The notes below the pieces were generated by a model. That model searched no databases, had not been told where the DNA came from, and was given only the letters and a program-made list of their open reading frames with translations. Shown one piece after another: positions 59,582-64,000 of a DNA stretch of 64,000 bases. The stretch's first letter is position 1. The number at the start of each line of letters is the position of its first letter. Origin of the DNA: Pseudovibrio ascidiaceicola (GTDB lineage: Bacteria; Pseudomonadota; Alphaproteobacteria; Rhizobiales; Stappiaceae). Location of the stretch: NCBI RefSeq assembly GCF_900114245.1, contig NZ_FOSK01000012.1:1-64000 (forward strand), read 5' to 3'. A program made the translations under genes and the position numbers.

Positions 59582-60778
59582 CTAGGCCTTTTCTGTGGCC
59601 TGTTCACTCTGCAGGCCCTTCTGCTTCCAATCCATCCAAAACTTCAGGCCCATCCCGACCAGAAGCCCCCAAAACGCTGCACCAATGCCGAAGAAGGACA
59701 GGCCTGACGCAGTAATCAGAAAAGTCAGGATTGCATGCTCACGACTTGGCGCGTCTTTCAGCATGCCCTGAACTGAGACGGTGAGCGTTCCAATCAACGC
59801 CAGTCCGGCAACGCCGCCGATCAAAATGCGCGGCGCCAGTTCAACCACACCAACAAACCCGGCAGAAAAAATGCCGAAGATGATATAGACGGCTCCCGCA
59901 ATCACTGCAGCCCAATACCGCTTTGCAGGGTCTTTGTGCGCATCTTCATTGGCACATATGGCAGCTGTGATGGCAGCAAGGCTGATCCCGTGCCCACCAA
60001 ATGGTGCGCTGAGGACGGACCCAACGCCTGTCCAGCTGAAAAGCGGCCCGGGAACGGGCTGATACCCAAAAGAACGCAGAATCGAGACACCCGGAATATT
60101 CTGGGAGGCCATCGTCACGATGTAGATCGGTATTCCAATCCCAATCAAAGCAGAGAGTGAGAACTCCGGCATGACGAACACGGGAGCTTGCACCAGTTTC
60201 AGCGAGTTAAGACTTGAGGTATCTGCATGGAAATAAAGCACAACAAGGAACGCTAAAAGCGCTGCAGGAACGGCTAGTAACTTGTTGATCTGTCCCGCAA
60301 CAAACCATGCCAATACAACAGGCAAAGCGAGAGCTGGGATCTCAGCCACCGCTTCAAAGGGAACGAGACATAGCGGCAGAATGACACCTGCCAGCATGGC
60401 TTGGGCCAGAGTAACCGGGATCAAGCCAACAATGCGGCCTAAGGGCTTCCAAAGCCCAGTTATGACCACAAGTACACCTGCAAACACAAAAGCACCGACA
60501 GCTGCTGCAAATCCGCCTTCTGGAAGACCAGAGGTCGCCAACAACGCGGCACTGGGTGTCGACCAGGCGACGGAAATGGGGACACGCTTCCACAAGCTGA
60601 AGCCAATACCGCAAATCCCCATGGCGATGGCAAGTGCCATAAGGCCAGAGGTGGCTTGTTCCGCGCTTGCACCAACACCGCTCAGCCCGTGCAACACAAT
60701 GGCAAATGAACTGGCAAACCCAACAAAAGCAGAAAGAATGCCAGCGCTGGTCGCACTAGCTGAAAGGGAGGAAGACAT
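59582..60778 (-). CDS. BenE-family benzoate/H+ symporter-like transporter
   Basis: 398-residue polytopic membrane protein of the BenE family. Recognised by 'SAGILSAFVGFASSFAIVLHGLSGVGAS..QATSGLMALAIAMGICGIGFSLWKRVPISVAWSTPSAALLATSG', 'LAQAMLAGVILPLCL', and 'FGYQPVPGPLFSWTGVGSVLSAPFGGHGISLAAITAAICANEDAHKDPAKRYWAAVIAG'. The PFGGHGISLAAITAAIC motif is the family hallmark. ATG at 60778 with AGGG upstream; an extension to 60949 has no membrane-type logic. Imports benzoate or a similar carboxylate; no aromatic ring-cleavage genes are nearby, so the substrate is open. Confidence 0.9.
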   Translation of the reverse strand: MSSSLSASATSAGILSAFVGFASSFAIVLHGLSGVGASAEQATSGLMALAIAMGICGIGFSLWKRVPISVAWSTPSAALLATSGLPEGGFAAAVGAFVFAGVLVVITGLWKPLGRIVGLIPVTLAQAMLAGVILPLCLVPFEAVAEIPALALPVVLAWFVAGQINKLLAVPAALLAFLVVLYFHADTSSLNSLKLVQAPVFVMPEFSLSALIGIGIPIYIVTMASQNIPGVSILRSFGYQPVPGPLFSWTGVGSVLSAPFGGHGISLAAITAAICANEDAHKDPAKRYWAAVIAGAVYIIFGIFSAGFVGVVELAPRILIGGVAGLALIGTLTVSVQGMLKDAPSREHAILTFLITASGLSFFGIGAAFWGLLVGMGLKFWMDWKQKGLQSEQATEKA

Positions 60779-61068
60779 TAAGGCCCTGCAACAAGCTGTT
60801 GGCGTGAACCTCTCAAATTTGGGGAACAGAGAAGCCGCGCGAGGCGTGAGGAGTTCTACGGGTAATGCTAACAGCCATGCCGCTGTGAGCAAGCCTTCAA
60901 CCAGCACATTTATTTGAATTTTGCTCAACAAACACCTGTGAGCTTTCATACCGTTGAAAACATTGCAATTTATCGGGGCCCAATTTTCGGGAGAGGTTTT
61001 TCAATATTTACGTCAGAAGGCAGGCTGATAGGCTTTTCCAATCTTTGGCGGTATTGCGGATTGGCCTC

Positions 61069-62064
61069 ATGTTCTCACTTGATGATCGGCGCAGAATTCT
61101 TGTGACAGGAGGTTCAGGCTTTCTGGGCTCTTATCTCAGTGAGACCCTGTTGGAGGCGGGCCATGAAGTGCTGTGCCTCGATAATTTCTTCACCGGCACC
61201 CGCATGAATGTGGAACACTTGCTGGACCACAAACGGTTTGAGCTTTTACGACATGATGTGTGTCAGCCACTATTTGTTGAGGTCGATGAAATTTACAATC
61301 TGGCGTGTCCGGCTTCTCCCGTTCACTATCAGTTTGACCCTGTGCAGACTACCAAGACCAGCGTGCTCGGTGCCATCAACATGCTGGGTCTGGCAAAGCG
61401 GGTTAAGGCTAAGATCCTGCAAGCTTCCACTTCAGAAATATATGGCGACCCACAGGTTCACCCGCAGCCGGAAGAGTATTGGGGCAACGTCAACCCAATT
61501 GGTGTACGCTCTTGTTATGATGAGGGAAAACGCTGCGCAGAGACGCTGTTTTACGACTACTACCGCCAGAACAACATCAACATTAGAGTTATGCGGATCT
61601 TCAACACCTATGGCCCACGCATGCACCCTAATGACGGGCGCGTGGTTTCCAACTTCATCATGCAAGCGCTGACAAACAAGCCGATCACACTGTACGGCGA
61701 CGGCATGCAAACCCGCTCTTTCTGTTATCGGGATGATCTGGTGGACGGAATGATCAAACTGATGAACGCGCCAGACCATATTTCCATGCCGGTCAACATC
61801 GGCAATCCCAAGGAATTCACCATCAAGCAACTCGCAGAGCTTGTGCTGGAGCTAACCGGGTCCAAATCCCGGATCATCAGGGAGCCTCTACCTCAGGATG
61901 ATCCGCTCCAGCGCAAACCTGACATTACCCGCGCCCGGGATTATCTGAGCTGGCGCCCAACCACAGAGTTGCGCGAGGGCCTGGTCAAAACAATCCAATA
62001 CTTTGAACAGCTTATGTCCAATCAAGGAGAGACAGCCGCGAAGAAGCTTATGCCTGCGGAGTAG
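61069..62064 (+). CDS. NAD-dependent epimerase/UDP-glucuronate decarboxylase-like (UXS)
   Basis: 331-residue extended SDR. Cofactor motif [11 protein letters not shown] near residue 12; '[73 protein letters not shown]' is nearly diagnostic for UDP-xylose synthase, as are '[42 protein letters not shown]' (catalytic YDEGK) and '[19 protein letters not shown]'. Converts UDP-glucuronate to UDP-xylose with NAD as bound cofactor. ATG at 61069 fits; an upstream TTG at 61045 would add eight residues. No glycosyltransferase is adjacent. Confidence 0.92.
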   Translation: MFSLDDRRRILVTGGSGFLGSYLSETLLEAGHEVLCLDNFFTGTRMNVEHLLDHKRFELLRHDVCQPLFVEVDEIYNLACPASPVHYQFDPVQTTKTSVLGAINMLGLAKRVKAKILQASTSEIYGDPQVHPQPEEYWGNVNPIGVRSCYDEGKRCAETLFYDYYRQNNINIRVMRIFNTYGPRMHPNDGRVVSNFIMQALTNKPITLYGDGMQTRSFCYRDDLVDGMIKLMNAPDHISMPVNIGNPKEFTIKQLAELVLELTGSKSRIIREPLPQDDPLQRKPDITRARDYLSWRPTTELREGLVKTIQYFEQLMSNQGETAAKKLMPAE

Positions 62065-62089
62065 GGTAGCTTTTTGCAAATGCAGTTTT

Positions 62090-62749
62090 CTACCACCCCA
62101 TCGGATGATGATCGCTGAAGAAACCGCCATTGGGTCCGGCTTCTGGCAGTGTGGCCAGCCATATCCCAGTTTCGGCACCTTGCTCCGGTGTCCGTGGCGC
62201 AGTTTCGCCGCCCATTCGGGTTGCGACCCATCCAGGGCACATTGAGTTGATCTTTACGCAGGACGGTAGCTCTCGCGAAAGCGCAAGGGTTAGGGCATTG
62301 AGCGCTGCTTTCGCCACCCCATAAGCGCCGGGGCCAGCTAATCCTTCAGTGAAAGACCCCCAGTTGGAACTCATGTTCACAATGCGCCCGTATTGCCTGT
62401 CGATCATAGCTGGAGCCGCGCGACGGATCAGGTGATAGGGACCATGCACCATCACTTGCATGCTTTGTTCAAACTGTGCAGGGTTTTCCAGCATTGGTTC
62501 TTCATAGAGCACTCCGGCGTTGTTCACCAGAACATCAATAATTCCAATATCATCAAAGGCTTGCTCGACGGATCGCAAGTCTGCCACGTCCAGATGCACA
62601 TGCCCACAGTCAAGCTGCTTGGCAGCCTCCGCGCCTGCCTCCGCATTCCGCGAGCCGATAACGACCTCAAGGCCTTCTTTTTTCAGTCCTTTTGCGATGG
62701 CATACCCAATGCCCCTGTTACCACCGGTAATCAACGCACGTCTGGCCAT
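62090..62749 (-). CDS. SDR family oxidoreductase (carbonyl-reductase-like)
   Basis: 219-residue short-chain dehydrogenase with TGGNRGIGY (residues 8-16), the NADP-type IGSRN after beta-2, VNNAGVLYEE, YGVAKAALNALTLAL and 'MCPGWVATRMGGETAPRTPEQGAETGIWLATL', the pattern of plant/animal carbonyl reductases (CBR1-like). Reduces a ketone or aldehyde with NADPH; substrate unknown. Converges with the epimerase gene. Confidence 0.9.
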   Translation of the reverse strand: MARRALITGGNRGIGYAIAKGLKKEGLEVVIGSRNAEAGAEAAKQLDCGHVHLDVADLRSVEQAFDDIGIIDVLVNNAGVLYEEPMLENPAQFEQSMQVMVHGPYHLIRRAAPAMIDRQYGRIVNMSSNWGSFTEGLAGPGAYGVAKAALNALTLALSRELPSCVKINSMCPGWVATRMGGETAPRTPEQGAETGIWLATLPEAGPNGGFFSDHHPMGW

Positions 62750-62819
62750 CTGGCACCTCTGTTCAGTTCACACCAACATTCATTTGCAATTAAATAAGTA
62801 ATTCATTTTTATATTACCA

Positions 62820-63749
62820 TCAAGGTTCGCCAATCAGAAAATGATCTGGGTCTTTTCCCTCATCAAAGTCGTAGGCAAAGCGGAAGGGTTCTGGATTAAA
62901 GTACTCGCGATAATACTGAATTTTGCCATGAGGTACGTGGAACAAGCCGCCATAGATCTGGTTGTATTCCCGCCCTGTGGTCAGGATCTCAACCTCACCC
63001 GTGAATTCCGCAAAGACCCATTCTGGCGACATCATGGGGTAGAATTTCAGATTGGAGGTGAAATCCGCTTCTCCGGCATTCTCCGGCCAAGCACTGTAAT
63101 GTTTGATCAGGTTCGCCTTGCCCTCAACCACATCCGGGAAGCCATCAGGAGAGTAGGGCATATCCTGCACGGCCTTTTCGGACCAGACATCAGCAACCGC
63201 CTCCATATCTTTATTTTCCAAGGCCTTAAGGAACTTGACGACCGCGGCTTGCGCCTTTCGTCTTTTTAGGAAAGCAGGCGGATGGGCCTTTGCCCTGCTC
63301 TTCGCAGTTTCCAGAATCTCGCCGTTACCATTTTCGCTTTTCAGAACAAAACTATGCTTGAAGATACGCCAGTGATTGCTGCGTTTATGCAGCCGGAACT
63401 GATAGAGGCCCTCCACTTCCCAAACAGTATCACCAAGATACAGCTGACCAGCAACAGAGCAGGAGGCGTTGGCGATGCCTTCCTCAATGCGAATATTGAA
63501 ATCATTGAGAGAATGGCGCATCTGATCGAAACCCGGCAATAACTCCGCCCAATCCATGAGCTGCTGTTCTCGCGTTTTCTTATGCGCTGTACCGCCAAGC
63601 AGTGAGCTGTAATCCATCTCTACGTGATCACTATAAAGCAGACCTAGGCTTTCATAATCCCCTCGATCAAAGCAGTTCACAACGCCTTCCAGCACCGTGG
63701 TTATAGCGGCGGTGTCTTTTGCAGTTTCAAGGTCGGAGAGCTCACTCAT
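62820..63749 (-). CDS. Tandem SnoaL/NTF2-like protein
   Basis: 309 residues made of two NTF2-like halves: residues 12-135 ('AITTVLEGVVNCFDRGDYESLGLLYSDHVEMDYSSLLGG...QFRLHKRSNHWRIFKHSF') and 165-300 ('AAVVKFLKALENKDMEAVADVWSEKAVQDMPYSPDGFPDVVEGKANLIKHYSAWPE...GKIQYYREYFNPEPF'). The second half is SnoaL-like, with Asp and His positions used by polyketide cyclases and ring-opening isomerases. Duplicated NTF2 proteins occur next to alpha/beta hydrolases and SDRs in catabolic or secondary-metabolite clusters. Twelve bases downstream of the hydrolase gene. Confidence 0.82.
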   Translation of the reverse strand: MSELSDLETAKDTAAITTVLEGVVNCFDRGDYESLGLLYSDHVEMDYSSLLGGTAHKKTREQQLMDWAELLPGFDQMRHSLNDFNIRIEEGIANASCSVAGQLYLGDTVWEVEGLYQFRLHKRSNHWRIFKHSFVLKSENGNGEILETAKSRAKAHPPAFLKRRKAQAAVVKFLKALENKDMEAVADVWSEKAVQDMPYSPDGFPDVVEGKANLIKHYSAWPENAGEADFTSNLKFYPMMSPEWVFAEFTGEVEILTTGREYNQIYGGLFHVPHGKIQYYREYFNPEPFRFAYDFDEGKDPDHFLIGEP

Positions 63750-63761
63750 AAACGGTCCTGC

Positions 63762-64000
63762 TCAAAGCGTGGAAAGGAAGTGCTCAGCGACAGCTTCCAA
63801 AGCCCGATCAATGGGTTGGGCCTTGTCATAAAAGTCAAACTGGCTCACATCCTCAAACCACAACGTGGTCGCCCGGTCGCCCATGCGCCGCGCAAACTCC
63901 TTGGCACCTTTCGGGATCGCAGCAGCCTCGCTGTGCACGATCAGGGTTGGTTGGTTTTGCTTATCCGCCGTGTGCACACCATCAAACGTCAGCCACGCCT
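63762..64000 (-). CDS. Alpha/beta hydrolase, C-terminal part (cut by window edge)
   Basis: The reading frame is open through base 64000, so the 5' part is outside the window. The visible 79 residues include 'QPTLIVHSEAAAIPKGAKEFARRMGDRATTLWFEDVSQFDFYDKAQPIDRALEAVAEHFLSTL', the last third of a small alpha/beta hydrolase: the strand before the acid (LIVHSE), and a FYD/F segment near the place of the catalytic His, where 'QFDFYD' has no His. Probably one operon with the NTF2-like gene. Confidence 0.7.
   Translation of the reverse strand, partial: AWLTFDGVHTADKQNQPTLIVHSEAAAIPKGAKEFARRMGDRATTLWFEDVSQFDFYDKAQPIDRALEAVAEHFLSTL

Noticed and set aside
1-64000. CRISPR arrays, transposases, integrases, tRNA or rRNA genes
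   Set aside because: None seen on either strand by eye; tRNA absence should be confirmed by a covariance-model search.

Overview
This window looks like part of a large secondary replicon (megaplasmid or chromid) of a marine-type alphaproteobacterium of moderate GC content. The class call rests on a complete repABC cassette (22462-26308), an alphaproteobacterial SOS box (GAAC-N7-GAAC) in front of an imuA-imuB-dnaE2 mutasome, an IalB-family protein and a ROS-like density of SDR and acyl-CoA enzymes. A Pseudovibrio/Stappiaceae-like genus is my guess from overall gene style and cannot be proved from the sequence alone. No rRNA, tRNA, CRISPR array, transposase or prophage gene was seen.

Region 1 (1-11.7 kb) carries a family-5 solute-binding protein and then two divergent operons for acyl-CoA catabolism: an APH-type phosphotransferase, SDRs, a MaoC hydratase and a GFA protein on the minus strand; three acyl-CoA dehydrogenases on the plus strand; then a second minus operon (quinone oxidoreductase + SDR). 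An almost identical 18-bp inverted-repeat operator sits in the divergent promoter (5916-5933) and in front of the quinone oxidoreductase (11707-11724), so the three operons probably form one regulon. The first dehydrogenase resembles the ACAD domain of ACAD10/11, and the phosphotransferase resembles the kinase domain of the same fused eukaryotic enzymes, which suggests catabolism of 4-hydroxyacyl-CoA-like substrates through phosphorylation and phosphate elimination.

Region 2 (11.9-22.4 kb) has a P3A-type proton ATPase, a membrane-bound AraC regulator, a group of small stress-related proteins, a ferric-reductase-like membrane protein, an AhpD-like protein, an arsR-acr3 arsenite efflux operon with two matching operators, a Nudix hydrolase and a histidine phosphatase.

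Region 3 (22.4-27.2 kb) is the replication and partition centre: repA-repB-repC on the minus strand, a counter-transcribed RNA between repB and repC, and an AT-rich 845-bp stretch upstream of repA.

Region 4 (27.2-41 kb) holds a GntR regulator, gshA of the gammaproteobacterial type followed by a GNAT gene, a lipoprotein, a LysR/SDR pair, a serine hydrolase, two regulators (AraC, TetR), ferredoxin-NADP reductase, a Rieske oxygenase under apparent TetR control through two operator copies, and an ABC-F protein.

Region 5 (41-53.3 kb) contains the SOS-controlled mutasome, IalB, a VOC protein, a second lipoprotein paralogous to that at 30.9 kb, a Bcr/CflA transporter, and a membrane glycan/lipid-sugar group (GT-C-like protein, GtrA flippase, HAD-UbiA fusion).

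Region 6 (53.7-64 kb) has a full oppABCDF oligopeptide importer with an intercistronic terminator after oppA, a GFA protein, a BenE transporter, a UDP-xylose-synthase-like epimerase, an SDR, a tandem NTF2-like protein and the end of an alpha/beta hydrolase cut by the window edge.
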